DNA of 64,000 nt from Antennarius striatus. Lineage: Eukaryota > Chordata > Actinopteri > Lophiiformes > Antennariidae. Below are positions 1-12,108 of the stretch, piece by piece. The notes under the pieces are model-generated. The model saw only the letters and a list, made by a program, of their open reading frames with translations, was not told the DNA's origin and ran no database searches. Every line of letters starts with the position of its first letter. Within the stretch, counting starts at the first letter, position 1. The position numbers were made by a program, and so were the translations under genes. The stretch lies in contig NC_090785.1 in NCBI RefSeq assembly GCF_040054535.1, positions 12,314,501 to 12,378,500 of the forward strand, given 5' to 3'.

Positions 1-208
1 TAAATTGTATCTCTGAGCTACTTGACATGCATTAGTATGTATCTGCATCTCTACGAAAAAATATAACATAATCCTTTCATGTCCTTGAATTTTAGCTTAG
101 CTTATTGTCTAGTGTAAAAAAAAATCAATATCAAAGAAACATGAGCTAAAGTAAACTTAAAATAAATACAGTGGTGGACAGTCAATATTACCAGTCGAGT
201 TTTTTCAG

Positions 209-547
209 TTAGATCATGTGCCCGAGTGACTGATTATCAGAAGAACTGCACTTGTAGGTGGCGTCCTCACGTTCCAGGCTGCACCTGTTGGCACTCTGCA
301 TGTCTTTAGGTGATGAACCAATGGAGCAGTGGAAGCAGAAGGCATACAGGAGGGCAAGCAGCAGCAGGAGGCAGACCACACAAAAAATGATTACGATCAA
401 GATAGTGTGTATTTGCATGTGCACCTCCTCCCATGGGAGCAGCGTTGTTGTGGTCAGCAGCTTGGAGGTAGTTGGGGTAGAATTAAAACTGGGTGGAAAA
501 GTCACTGTGGGTAACTTCATGGCAACCAAGTGGGTGACTTCAGGCAT
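209..547 (-). CDS. Small single-pass membrane protein, identity unknown
   Basis: A 112-codon ORF. The N-terminal 45 residues are Ser/Thr/Pro-rich, with a possible N-glycosylation site (N22-S-T). A strong hydrophobic segment at about residues 48-72 is followed by a Cys-containing stretch and a polar 35-residue tail. This reads as a type I/III single-pass protein. Upstream, a plausible splice acceptor (tatgcag on the minus strand, near 617) lies in front of the start. A consensus-like donor (gtacgg) near 982 could end an upstream 5' exon, so the ORF may be the last coding exon of a spliced gene. The frame stays open upstream of the chosen ATG, so the start is uncertain. I do not recognise the family. 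The TM-plus-tail architecture makes it better than noise, but it has no motif that names a function. Confidence 0.4.
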   Translation of the reverse strand: MPEVTHLVAMKLPTVTFPPSFNSTPTTSKLLTTTTLLPWEEVHMQIHTILIVIIFCVVCLLLLLALLYAFCFHCSIGSSPKDMQSANRCSLEREDATYKCSSSDNQSLGHMI

Positions 548-769
548 GATCCGGGGATGTGCACCCTCAGGATGTTGGGAATACTTCGTTGCTGCTGCTT
601 ACTTGGTTTGCCACCTGCATAGATAAACAGATTAATAGAATGCAATATATTTTCAAGAGGAATTAAAGGTAATTATTTCAAATGATGAAGGAACTTACAA
701 ATTTCAACACATTATAATTTCTGTGCAACAGTATACCACAAACTTAATACTGTATTAGTGAATTTAGCA

Positions 770-891
770 CCGCGGTGCACTGGCGTTGTGCCCGGTGTGT
801 CCCCCGCCTCATGCCCTATGCCAGCTGAGTTAGGCTCCAGCTCCCCGTGACCCGCTACGACGGATGAAGCAGCAGAAAATGAATGAATGAA
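770..891 (+). repeat. 5'-truncated LINE/SINE tail with ATGA repeats and target-site duplication
   Basis: The GC-rich block contains the common fish repeat wording (gtgcactggcg, ccgcctcatgccctatgcc, taggctccag) and ends in tandem ATGA units. It is flanked by the 11-bp direct repeat TGAATTTAGCA at 759-769 and 892-902, as expected of a retroposed copy. The same tail wording is in the longer SINE at 48641-49003. Confidence 0.75.
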
Positions 892-897
892 TGAATT

Positions 898-3142
898 TAG
901 CAACATCCCTGAAGTTTTACAAAATTAGGAGGCTGAATTTCCTCACAGACGATCAAATGCAGACTCGGTCTTTTGTCCGTACCTGGAATGAGCTGTTTTC
1001 CAGCCTCTGAGCAGGTCTCAGGATTCCTTTTGATGAACACAGCTTGGGAAAATGAAAGAAATGGAGGACAAGAGAGAGTGCTGGTGTACTGAAGAAGAGC
1101 GGTGGCAGACCATGAATAAGCTTGAGAGGGTTGCCATGGCAACTACTGCTGAGGGGCCACTAGCTTGGAGGTGACATCATGTCAATATGAATATGTCTTC
1201 AATCTTTCTCATTAGGGGACTTTAAGAGGTGGTAATGACCAATGGTGAATTTGATGGAAATAAGCACAAAACAAATACCATAACGCTGCCACAGAAATTA
1301 CTTTAAAACAAAGCTAATTCATCCAGAAAGTAGTGTTCATCTTAAACTGTGCAAAATTATAGTATGGGGCCACTGAAAACTGAACTTAGGGATAATGTTT
1401 TGGAGACTGTAGAGCGTGTAAAAGCAGTTTTGTTTTGAAGAGCACAGCCTCCTCATCAGTTCTGAGACTAAGCAGCCTCTCTAATACTGCCCCCCATCGG
1501 TACCAACAGCACCAACAATCAAAGCATGTCTCCAGCCCAGCCTCTGCACCCTCTGGTCTCTGTCAAACAGCCATAAGGATTCTTTAGCACAAGTTTTAAA
1601 TGACTCTACACCCTCTGCTGTGCTGTTTCACAGTGATGCCAAAATTTTTGCAGGATTTACACCAAATTTCAGTTGGTATGGTGATGCCAAAGTATTTCTT
1701 CTTTTTAGTAGCATCTACAGCAAGTACACTAGAGAAATGCTTTCCCTCTCAACACAAAATGCAAGACAACAGAACAAAGGAAAAAAAAAAGAATTACCAT
1801 AATTTAATGTAAAAGAGGACACAGGACAAAGCCTGCCAGCTGATTTGATTTTAGAGTGCTTTCAGATGGTTAATTACAGCTCCAGACAACAGACACAAAA
1901 GATCCATTAAATCCAACTGCAGCTGAGAAGAGTCTGAAGCTAAGATTCGTCCTAAAGGTAAAAATGTGGAGCAGGACCACATGGCTGTGTGAGCCATCAA
2001 ACCATTGACAAACCACTGGAGATCATGCATTTGTGGGCAAAGACTGAGAAATTTTTCTGGTATCATAAAAATTACAACAATCTTTATCTGTAGTTCTCAT
2101 TATGAAAGGGAGAGAATGGATTTTTACTTCAAAGTTGCTCACAAGATGTCGACTATTTATATTTCTGCTGGTAGAACATCCAGCAGTCTCAGCAGGACAT
2201 TAAATGCATCATATGGACGATTAAATCTGTCAAAAAGGATCCTGAAACACATTAAGACACATTGCTGCGAGACAGGCTGCATGATAGATGATAGAATTAT
2301 CATGTAAAACAATGTTTTGATAAAAAGTCTACCTGGTGTAAATTAGTCAAACTCTGCATGTAATTTCCTGCTGTATTTGTTCTACTGTGCCTTGAAGATT
2401 TGAAATCTCATTCTGCTGTGTCATACATCATTGTAAAGCCTCTTCCCTTTTATGCTGTTTTTCAATTAGTCTCTCTCTAGCTGTACGACATAAGTGCTTG
2501 TCATTGCCTCGTAGAAAAAAAATAATGTTGACAGTTGGGTAGCAGTAGATCAACTCGGTTTTGTTCCTCCAGTTACTTATGGAAGTGTTGGGATTTATAT
2601 TCACATTTATAACCTTTCTGTCGATATTTAAATCTCTTATTTGACCAACAAAAAGCTACGTTTATGCATGCATGCATTTTTGGAGAATTTCATTACTGGT
2701 GCTTACATTTATTTTTGAAAACAAGAAAGAGAAGTAGCAGGAATTACTAATTATTTTATTGTCAAAAATCTGAAAACACACACATAACACTCACACTGAA
2801 CCTTTGCCTATGAAACTGACAAACCCTACCAGGTCTACATGGTTACATACTCAGACTGTTTTTTTTGGGGTTTTTTTGTGATGTTTAAGAATTCCCCAAA
2901 GAGCTTTAAAATAACAGGAGCAAAAACATCTTTTTTTCCAGATAGGACAAATAAACTCGTATCTAAAATCTGTCTTTAAATTAGCTGTTTTTGAAAAATA
3001 GTCAAAACCCCCTAATAAAAACGGAATTATCTTGGAAATCCATGAGGGGGAGCAGGATCTATGACATGTGAGGTATGTTGATGTAAAATAAATGTTTTCA
3101 GTCCCTTTTGTGATCCTGGACTTCTGACTCTGTTAGCACTAT
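898..3142. other. Intergenic sequence and arl3b 3' untranslated region
   Basis: No convincing coding sequence. The part next to 3142 is expected to hold the arl3b 3' UTR. An AATAAA signal on the minus strand at about 2755-2760 could end that transcript. The ORFs at 1600-2310 have no recognisable protein features and no supporting splice pattern. Confidence 0.5.
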
Positions 3143-3618
3143 TTAGGAGGTGGTTCCCTTCTTTTTATTCACAATGTTGTTGCAGATCCAGTTCATTCCA
3201 TCCTGTGGGGCAAATGAAAATCAAACTAAACCAATTCCATAGTTTGATGATAGAAAGCAGTCAAACTGACAAATTAAAGAGGCTGATAGAAATAAAAAAT
3301 CTATGTTACAAGAATTGTATTGTATTTTCAATTGCAGAGCTTTAGACTAGGAGCTTTTCTATGTGGTTAATTAAGTTTCATCTAGGGAAGAATCCATAGA
3401 TCAAAGCTGAATCCATATCTGACCTGAACTCCCTCCCCAGACACAGCAGAGCAGGCCTGAATCTGCCACTCACGATCCCGATAGGTATGCAAGTTGAGTC
3501 CCTCAGCAATCTCACTGGCCGGAGACGCTGTGGCCAGGTCCTGCTTATTGGCAAAGATGAGCACAGGAACGCCCTTTAGATTCTCCTCATCAATCAGCTC
3601 TGACAGCTCCTGCAGAGA

Positions 3619-3703
<85 letters not shown>

Positions 3704-6302
3704 AAAGAAAAACAAACACACACGCACGCACGCACGCACGCACGCATGCACGCACGCACACACACATATACACACACACACACAGATTAGACTTTCATAT
3801 ACAGTATGTTGATTTTAAAAATTTAGTGAGTTATAGTCCATGTGTATCTTTGTGAATATTTGCATGGAGAAAAAAACTGTTGTGCATCAGGCTCACCAGT
3901 CCAGTCTCCTCAAAACGTTTCTTGTCTGCACTGTCGATGACATAAATCTGAAAAGACAAATAAGTTGCCATGAATCTGCATGAAGAAAAAAAATTCTAAC
4001 TGTATCTTTCAGAGATCATTCTGGGCCCAACATTTTCCACAGCATTAGTAACTTACTCCATTGACATGCAACTAGGGGACTAAACATGTGCATAATGTGA
4101 CATTCTGTCTTGAACATAAATGTAATGCATTGTTTCTTTGTGCTGTAATTAATATTAACTCCTTGTTTTTTTTAACTGTATATAAATGGGCCCTAGGAAA
4201 ATAAAAAGTACTCTTACCAACAGATCTGTGTTTTCCAGGTACTTTTTCCAGAAGGCCCTGATCTTCCGCTGTCCTCCAATGTCCCAAACATTGAGTTTCA
4301 TGCCATGAGATGCAACACTCTTTATGTTGAAGCCCTGGTGTGAATGCAGAGATGGAGTCAGTGTTCTTTCAAATGAACACAGTTCTAGTACAGAACATCT
4401 AGCAACTGTTTAGATTACAATTCATCATGTCAGCAAGCACAAATGTTTATGATGAATGAACGGTATATTAATTATTCTGTACTGTAACACTGTCAGATAA
4501 AAAGGAGCGCAGATGCGCCCTGAGTCTCTGGGAGGAAATGGTCAGTGTGTTAATCCCCAGACGTTTTTCATAATGCAGAGCACCTTCTTGTTTCAGTCTG
4601 TCAGGTCGTATAACAATTTTATCCCAAGGGGTCAGTTGAGGAGGATAAGACTCCACAGATCAAACACAGTCAGTGTGTGTTTACACAGCCAGTCTGATTT
4701 AACTCTGTGGTGAGTGACTATTACAATAGCAAACTTCAATGTAAGCTGATGTTGACTATGATCTGCTCTATGTCTCATCAGAGTGATGCAGGAAAAAGGT
4801 GTTTGACGATTAAATAAGAGGTTAAACAAGTGCAGTAATGCTGACAAATGACAGATCCTACTAATATAAGGTAATATCATGTAAATCCAACATTTATCAC
4901 CTGCAGAGAGAAGATTGTTTATTTTAAAAATTCACTTCATAGCGTGTTAAGAAAGCAAAGGTCATCTGGATCCCATTACTTTGCAACAGAGTGTACTGGT
5001 TTAGCTGGTCTTACAAGATTAGGTACAATCCCCCTTCCTCTTATAATGCTGACAAGACAGACCCATCATATTTTCACATGAAGGAGCAAACGCATCGGCA
5101 ATTAAAAAAGTGGACCTTATTGATTTATGAAATATGAATGGCAGATGTACCTTGTATACCTAAAGTACACCTGATGATGGACATCAGGTTATAAAGTGGT
5201 CAAGCTGTTCACTTTTAAGTTAATTAAAATGAAGGACACTAAAGCAGCATCTGCCAGCTTGCCAGTCATGGTGGAAATGGTTTTTTGCGACCAACTGTCC
5301 TCAAAGTCATTTGTGTGCCTGAGAAAGTTTTCCACTAACCTGGGTTGGTGTGATGGTGTTCACATCCTCAGAGGCAAGACTCTTCAAGAGTGTGGTCTTG
5401 CCAGCATTGTCCAAGCCAAGAAGAACTATCCTGACTTCTTGCTCCGTGGATCCCTTCAGTTTCTCAACGACAGAGAGCAAGCCCTGCATGTAGGAAGGGT
5501 GAGGATGGAGGATTTGGGTGTAGAAGGATGGGACAGACCAGGAACTTGTTGAAAAATTCAAAATATCCATTAGTATTTGAAGGACACAACCTTTTTGGGA
5601 TTATATGAAACAAGTTACCCTGAATCATAGTAAGGTTTTGTTATTGGATGTTCTGGCTGGATTTCTGATTAGGTTTGGAATTCAACAGTACATCAGGACA
5701 TAATGTTCTGTGAAACCTAGAATTTTACCATAAAAAAACACGAGTGTAGTTTCTTTGACATACTTTGTAACACTACTACATGAAAATGTTTCCCTACTGA
5801 TCTTTGATTTCAAGTCCAAGCTTTGCTTATATCCAAACCCATTGAACACAGGCATGCCCGTCTGGCTCCATCCACTATGGAGCTACTGCGAAGCACCCCC
5901 ATCCTGTCAGACTTAATCTATTGGTTAATTTAAAAAAAACACAAAAACATTTGTGTTAATTCATTCATATAACAGTGCACAGTTTAGCGTAATTAGCCTG
6001 TAGCAAAGCTCAAGCCACACACTAACAAGAAGCCCTGTAGTTTCAAATATTTGATTCACAGTGGTAGGTACTACAAAGTGATTAACTGCAGCTCAAAGGG
6101 CACTGGAGTTTCCAATTGGATCTATATATATCTGCTCGAGCGCTTTATATATCAAAATTATTTGACAACCCAAGTCATTTAAAAGAAATACTTTAAACCC
6201 TTTATTTTTTTCATTATAACAACTGTACAATGTTTGAACCAGTAAATGTTCACATTTGGTCCTGCTCTAGATCAACTCACTTACCTTTTGAGCTTCTCCC
6301 AT
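3143..6302 (-). CDS. arl3b: ADP-ribosylation factor-like 3 (ARL3-type small GTPase), six coding exons
   Basis: Spliced gene; coding exons in order are 6302-6285, 5483-5340, 4334-4218, 3947-3897, 3609-3424 and 3202-3143, all phase 0 with GT-AG ends. They give 191 residues; the mammalian family member has about 182. Visible motifs: P-loop GLDNAGKT at residues 29-36, switch I ITPTQGF at 50-56, WDIGGQ at 71-76, NKQD at 131-134 and SAV at 164-166. The C-terminal core reads [18 protein letters not shown]3-GTP binds UNC119 and PDE6D and releases lipidated cargo in cilia (known for the family). The separate first exon encoding MGEAQK distinguishes it from standard ARL3, which starts at the following Gly-Leu-Leu, and fits the second teleost paralogue. 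The protein ends in an extra GTTS after KKK. A CA microsatellite abuts the acceptor of exon 5. The gene is intact; the paralogue letter is less certain than the family. Confidence 0.93.
3619..3785. repeat. (CA)n microsatellite with CACG variants, inside arl3b intron 4
   Basis: About 80 bp of pure CA, then a short interruption, then CACG/CACA units up to about 3785. On the gene's strand this is a (TG)n tract ending about 10 nt before the splice acceptor of exon 5. The apparent His/Thr- and Cys/Val-repeat ORFs over it are artefacts of the repeat. Confidence 0.95.
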
Positions 6303-9300
6303 GGTGGTGTGTTTCCTCTGGCTTGACTGGAGGGCTGCGCTACATTCTCCAGTGAGCTTCACACAGGTGTGTTAGCTATTCTGGACACCCAGGTTAGCTA
6401 TTCATCAATGGTGCTAGCAGATATTCACCTGTTCCCCCTTTCTCCCTAGGACGCTTGGGTGGGTTAAGTCCTATGTGTGCAAGAGATAGTAAGGTCTACC
6501 TGGGCGTCAATTGCTCCTCACCATGGAGTTAACAGCAGGACGAGGGGGAGGGTGGATGGAAGTGGGATTAGGAGGCCAGAATTAGCCTTGGTCATCCATG
6601 CAAAGGCCAACACATCCACCCTCCCCCTTCCTCTATCAATCCCTCCAGCTCCACTTTGCAGTGACTTTACCTGGATTATCCTCTAGCCACCTGCTATGGG
6701 AGGAAACCAAACGAACAGTCCTTCTTGACTCATTCACACACAAATGAGAATAGATGACACATTTTGTCATAAGGCTGAAGGGGAAATATGCTGCAGGATA
6801 AGGTCTAACACTATGCAGAGAGCTTAACGCATACACTTCAAGGGATTGCACACTGCTGTTGAACCAAGCATCTTATTATTTCTGCATTTGTAAATCACCT
6901 CTCAAATCCCACATCCACTCGGATAGGAGGGGGATAGCATTAAAGCACCGTGTATCCATTACATGCCAGTCTCTGTAAAGCTGCAGCGCGGCTCGTCTAT
7001 AGGGCGTGTTACTGTGAGCAGAGCATTCAGAAGGATTAGTTTGAGCATGTCTGTCCCCCGTTTGGATTAAAACATTTCTAGGCTCATTTCCTCAACTCTA
7101 AAGACTTTCTGGTCAATGGGTGAGGTTAACAGGAATGCTGTGCTGAACTTTGGATCCACTGAAAACAGCTATAGCATGCAAACAACATTATTGTCACCTC
7201 ACCTATAACTCTGACCACACAAAGGAGTGGAACTTTTAAAGAGTGGAACATTTAAGAACATTTAATATCTGACAATGCAGTTTCAGAGTCATTTAAATAG
7301 AATTCATACATCTGTGAGAAGTAAGACATTACAGGTATATCCGGGAAAAAGATAGACCTGGATCCACCATTATGGAAAAACCCATTTTACTGATACTCAT
7401 GAATTACATTACTGATTTGGTCAACTCCAAATGTAAGGAGTAGGTTTCCAGATCATGGAGTTAGTCTGAGGCAGATCCAATCAAAGTGATGTAATCATGG
7501 CATCATCACAGTTTGATATGGTCTAAAAATGTCTCTGACTGCCCAGGTTTTTGGGATCATGTCAGTGTGATAGAGTCAGATGACTTCCAGTTTAGGTGTG
7601 AATGGAACTGGACTGTGACTCTGTTCAGCTGCAGATAGAGGGTGAGGGAGGTGCCACTCGTGTTTGAACCAGGAAGACGTTCCCTGACAGTGTCAGATTA
7701 TGACGGTAAGAAATGAACAAATTGAGATTTTGGACTTCGAATCTATAAATCGTTTATTTATTATGAGATTTTTGGTGAATAGAAATATACATGTCATGAA
7801 TGAACATGGTATTTTTCTTTTCACTGGGGAGGCAGTTTCATGGTCACTTCACAATGGATAAAGCACACTGAGTAAATATATTACACAATACAGTAAAGTG
7901 AGGGATTCGTTGAGACTATGGTTGCCTAGCAACTGCTTAATTTAAAGAAACAGCCTGACACAGGACCCCTATAAAACTGAAATTGTCGTTTTTACTCATA
8001 AGGGTTTTTTTTCCTAATAAAAACTGATTTGGATTTTGTTGGATTTGTACAAAGCCAGGCTATCTTATCTGTTTCTCTGTGCTAAGGTAAGCTAATTGAC
8101 TTCTGGTTGATGTCATTTTCAGCTATTAGCCATAGTATTATCACTCTTGAGAAGAGAAGTGAACAACATGGATTATTTTGTTACAGTCACTGGATGGGGC
8201 ATATCAAGTAGCAGGAGGTCATTTTGTTCCTGAAGTCAGTGTGTTGGAAGCCAGAAAAATGAATGATGATGAGAGACTTGGAGACGGGCCAAAGCCCTGG
8301 TTGACAGCTAGGCTCAGGTTCCAGATCTGTAGAGGTTTGTACCTCCCTATATCGCTACAGGGAAGGACAAACATTGAATGTCAGACAGTGTTGGGGAACC
8401 CAAGACTCACTGACGTGCATGAGGAACAAAAGGCTTAAGTTTGTGTTTGTTAAATGACGACACAAAAGCTACTGTAGCAGAAAGAGAAAAACTAGTTCAT
8501 ACTGATTCTACTAGAACAGTGTTCAAACACAGTGCGCATCACAGCTTGATGCAAATGGCGAAGCAGAGCTGAGGAATGGTCACAGTCCTGATGCTGAACC
8601 GTCTTCCAACAAATAGCATTAGAGCAACAGAACCAAACAACGGAGCAATGGAATGGAATAAGTTTAGGAGCACAGCATTGATCGATTTCAAGGAATGAAG
8701 GCGGTCTTCATGTTGAACATCTGTGGGCTGTGCTGGACAAACAAATCCAATCCATGGAGCCCCACCTCCTAACTAACAAGATTTATGTGATCTGTTTTAA
8801 CATCTTGGTGCCAGATACCCCAGACCAATATGGCTGATCTGTTGTATATTATGGATTACTGATTGTCTCACATGGCTATTTGAAAAGAAGCCCAAGATGC
8901 ATGTCATGGGGTAACACATAATTATTGTATAAATTCCATCATAATCTGCATTTAATAAGATGTATTTAAGACAGAAGAGGTGCTGCGTTTATTGGTCAGT
9001 GAGTCTCTTTTAAGTCTCTGTGCTGTTGACAGCTGACCTGAACTGATGTGAAGCTCTTCAGCTCTAACCAGGACCAAAAGCAGCATCACACTGCTGTCTG
9101 GATGAGGACACAATAATATTCTCCACATTCATTATTCTTCAGGAAAGATTGACAAACCATTGCATTTGTTTTGATTTGGCACTGTACATAAAATATTCTC
9201 AAGCCTCCGGGTAACAATACAAAATACGCAATACATTGCTAAGTAATCCGAGGCTGTTTTAAAATAAACAGGGACATGTCATCTCACTACTTACAGTGAC

Positions 9301-11137
9301 ACCATGTGGCAGAGAATCATAAATTACACATGAGCTTTTCACATAGTGAGTACAGCTGCCTTCATTATTTAAAAAGAAACTTTTTATAAATCCACTTCTA
9401 TTTTAGTTTGACCATTCAGGGTTTCCTTCACATCGTCCTACCACTTGAATGTCAGACTTCGTTAAGACATGTTTGAGTGCTGTCATCGCCTTGCTCTGTT
9501 TCCACTACTGCTGAGAGAAAGCTGGAAGTCCAGTGGGCTGAGTAAATATATAGAGGAACTGACAGCGTTACATAATCAGATGGCTGACGATGAATTTCAG
9601 AGCACTGCCACAGACGAGGAATTTGTTCCAGGTTACATTATTTTAGCGGTATGGAATATCTGAGGCTTTGTTAGAAAATTGTAAACATGGAAATCTCAGA
9701 AAGCAGTTAACATATAACGGAAACACATTTATTGGACGCTATAGAAAACAAAGGGAGAATGTGTGAGAATATACTGCAAATGTGCTGCAAATATATGTCC
9801 CAACACAATCAAGACTTCTACTCATGTACCATATGCATGATTCATAAGATTTATCATCCAGCAAACCACTGGGATGAAGAATGGCACCAGCTCTTAATGT
9901 GTTGCATAGTTTGAGCAGATTAGACAGGAGTCAACAGGGAAAACAGATGGAGGGAATCACATTACGAACATTTTTCCTTTGTATCTCACTTCATAATTAA
10001 TTCATGGCAGTGAATGTTCAGGTACATTAGCTGCAACATAATGCTTCCAGATGTGCTGGAGTTTCTCCTGTCATGTTAGTCAGATACTAGAATGGAACAC
10101 CAGTAGAGCCAAACTCTGCAAAAACAAAGAATGAATGAAACGTATTTATAGACTTAAACAGACATATATGTTCAAATGAGATGGGTATTTTTAAAACCCT
10201 AACCCTAAGTTATCTATGACTAGAACAGAATACCGCATGAGGACATAGCTCACAGTCATTCTGTTTATAACTTTACATTACCCAAACATTTTTTTCTTCT
10301 TCTTGCCTCTAGCAGTATTTTTTCCTCTTGCACAGATTTGAATGATTATCTGCTAATGGTATTCATAGAACTCATCAACTCTGATACCAATCCATCTAAA
10401 TGAATCCCTGAAACTTTTTAGCACCAACAATAGCATTCTGATGTTTTGCGGGTAGAAGTGATGGCATTGATTACCAGCTGTTGCTGCTTTTTATGTTTCT
10501 AGGTAACATTTAGATTAAAATTATGGGCTGATTGGCTTTTTGTTCCTGTCATACATACAGAAAGGGAAAGAAACAGACAAAGGCAGGTTTATAAGAAGGT
10601 ATACCCTTTAGGTATAGTTTTCAGGTAAACAGATTACTCTTTGAAATTATATTCTGCACAGATCATATAGGAGTTTGTTCAGAATGTTTAGATCATAATC
10701 AGAAGGATAAATTTTCTTTTAAAGTTAGAAATTATCCTTCAATAAGGATAATTTAATCCGTACATTTGCCAGTGGAAGGCGCTGCTGATTATCTTTTGTT
10801 TAGAAAGGCATCCTCTTGAAGAGGATGGAAAGGAGGGAGCTCACTGGTTGCAAAACACAACTATCACACTCCTAGAAGTTTAAACGGCAACTTAAACAGT
10901 TGTAATGTTTGGAAAAAGCATCAGAAAAAGAACCTGCTGGATGCCTTTTAATGGGATCTGGTAAAAAAAAACACCCCCAAACATCTACAGTATTCAGTGT
11001 TTGAACGGTTCCGAATCGAAGGGCATAATTTGAGTTGGGTTTAGGAAATAGCGGACAAACTAGTCAAAGAATTAAGAGAAGGAAAAAGGAATCAGAGGGG
11101 GAAAAAATGAAAAAGACAACGTGACTCTGATTCCCCC
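6303..11137. other. Intergenic region between arl3b and the retrovirus
   Basis: Holds the arl3b upstream region and one inverted repeat (6543-6628). A double CCCTAA unit occurs near 10196-10208. Short ORFs at 8178-8438, 9469-9663 and 9732-9914 have no domain, signal or splice support. I see no gene here. Confidence 0.6.
6543..6628. repeat. Inverted repeat with 16-nt perfect arms
   Basis: The arm AGGGGGAGGGTGGATG at 6543-6558 is the exact reverse complement of 6613-6628, leaving a 54-nt loop. It lies about 240 bp upstream of the arl3b start codon. Purine-rich on one strand; no function can be read from it. Confidence 0.8.
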
Positions 11138-11893
11138 TGTTGGAATTATATCTTTTTATAATTATATCTTTTTATGTTATGTTGGAATTATATCTTTTTA
11201 TGTTATGTTGGAATTATATCTTTTTATGTGGAAAGTTACTGAGCTTAAAGTTCATCTTAGGTCACATCACGTGACAGTTAGAACTGCTGACTTATGCTAA
11301 ATTGCTTGCACAGCTAGTCGAGCAGAAACTCTTGCAAGGCCGTCTTCCGCTTTCTTCTCTGATAATTGGCGTATATCTTCTTAGATAATTGCACAGCTAG
11401 TCGAGCAGAAACTCTTGCAAGGCCGTCTTCCGCTTTCTTCTCTGATAACTGGCGTATATCTTCTTAGATAATTGGCGTATAGCTACGATAGTTTTCATGA
11501 CCTGTCTGCTTATCACCTCTTGCCAGGCCGTCTGCAAGGCCGTCTTCCTCTTCTCAGATAATTGGCGCACCATGACATCACCTGAATGTAACCCACTGTC
11601 TTGCCTGCTATCTTGCAGCTGTTGTGATACCAGGTGAACCCCGCCTTCTGATGTGCATAAAATCCATGTGCTGCAAGTGCATCCTCGCACTCTGCAGGGA
11701 GTAATCTCCCATGAGACAAAGTGCCGAGAATATTCTCTTTGCAATTGAAAAATAAACTTTGAAGCTTCGACATTTCACTGAGTGTTTTGTTTATTTAACT
11801 CTGTTCAGAAATTGTCCACAACCAAGAGAAAACGAACACGAAGCTGGAGGACCAAGGGTCTTTAGGACCATATTATTTGGCTCCACTTCAACA
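11138..11893 (+). repeat. 5' LTR
   Basis: Starts TGTTGGAATT and ends CTTCAACA. The first 95 bp contain three copies of GGAATTATATCTTTTTAT. The U3 region carries an 83-bp tandem duplication (11308-11390 and 11391-11473; one visible difference, ATTGG/ACTGG). A TATA-like CATAAAA lies near 11655 and the AATAAA signal is at 11751-11756, so R begins around 11680. The ORFs read across the LTR on the minus strand are not genes. Confidence 0.95.
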
Positions 11894-11895
11894 TT

Positions 11896-11913
11896 TGGTG
11901 ACCCCGACGTGAT
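11896..11913 (+). promoter_or_regulatory. Retroviral primer binding site, tRNA-Trp type
   Basis: TGGTGACCCCGACGTGAT begins 2 nt after the LTR end. It is complementary to the 3' 18 nt of vertebrate tRNA-Trp including CCA. This is the primer used by avian sarcoma/leukosis viruses. It fixes the orientation and the 5' LTR boundary. Confidence 0.9.
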
Positions 11914-11965
11914 CTTGGCTGGACTCCTGCCGGACAGAGACAACTCCAAAGGGTACCCCGACTTG

Positions 11966-11975
11966 TAAGGTAAGA
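11966..11975 (+). promoter_or_regulatory. Candidate major splice donor of the retrovirus
   Basis: TAAG|GTAAGA with the cut after 11969 is a near-consensus donor 56 nt downstream of the primer binding site, where retroviruses usually place the donor for subgenomic env RNA. No transcript evidence is available; the call rests on position and consensus. Confidence 0.5.
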
Positions 11976-12108
11976 GGAACTTTGCCTCTTAGGGCCTTGT
12001 CTCTGCCTGTCAGTATAAGGTTAAAATCTGTCTTTCCCTATTTGGAAAACGTTCTAGAATCATTGACTCGAACACCAGTGATTTGATTTAATAGACGTCT
12101 TTTTGTGA

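Noticed and set aside
258..626. 122-codon plus-strand ORF opposite the membrane protein ORF
   Set aside because: The antisense frame has a clear TM plus polar-tail pattern; this one does not.
3382..3790. Long ORFs of Cys-Val or His-Thr repeats over 3.4-3.8 kb (and again near 46.4-46.8 and 55.3-55.5 kb)
   Set aside because: They are translations of CA/GT microsatellites; only the arl3b exon part at 3424-3609 is real.
8178..8438. 86-codon plus-strand ORF in the intergenic region
   Set aside because: No domain, hydrophobic pattern or splice context; length is expected by chance.
10194..10210. Interstitial telomere repeat
   Set aside because: Only about two CCCTAA units; too short to mean anything.
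11397..11773. Minus-strand ORFs of 115 and 86 codons in the 5' LTR, repeated in the 3' LTR at 19602-19978
   Set aside because: Antisense of LTR sequence, created by the U3 duplication; no protein features.
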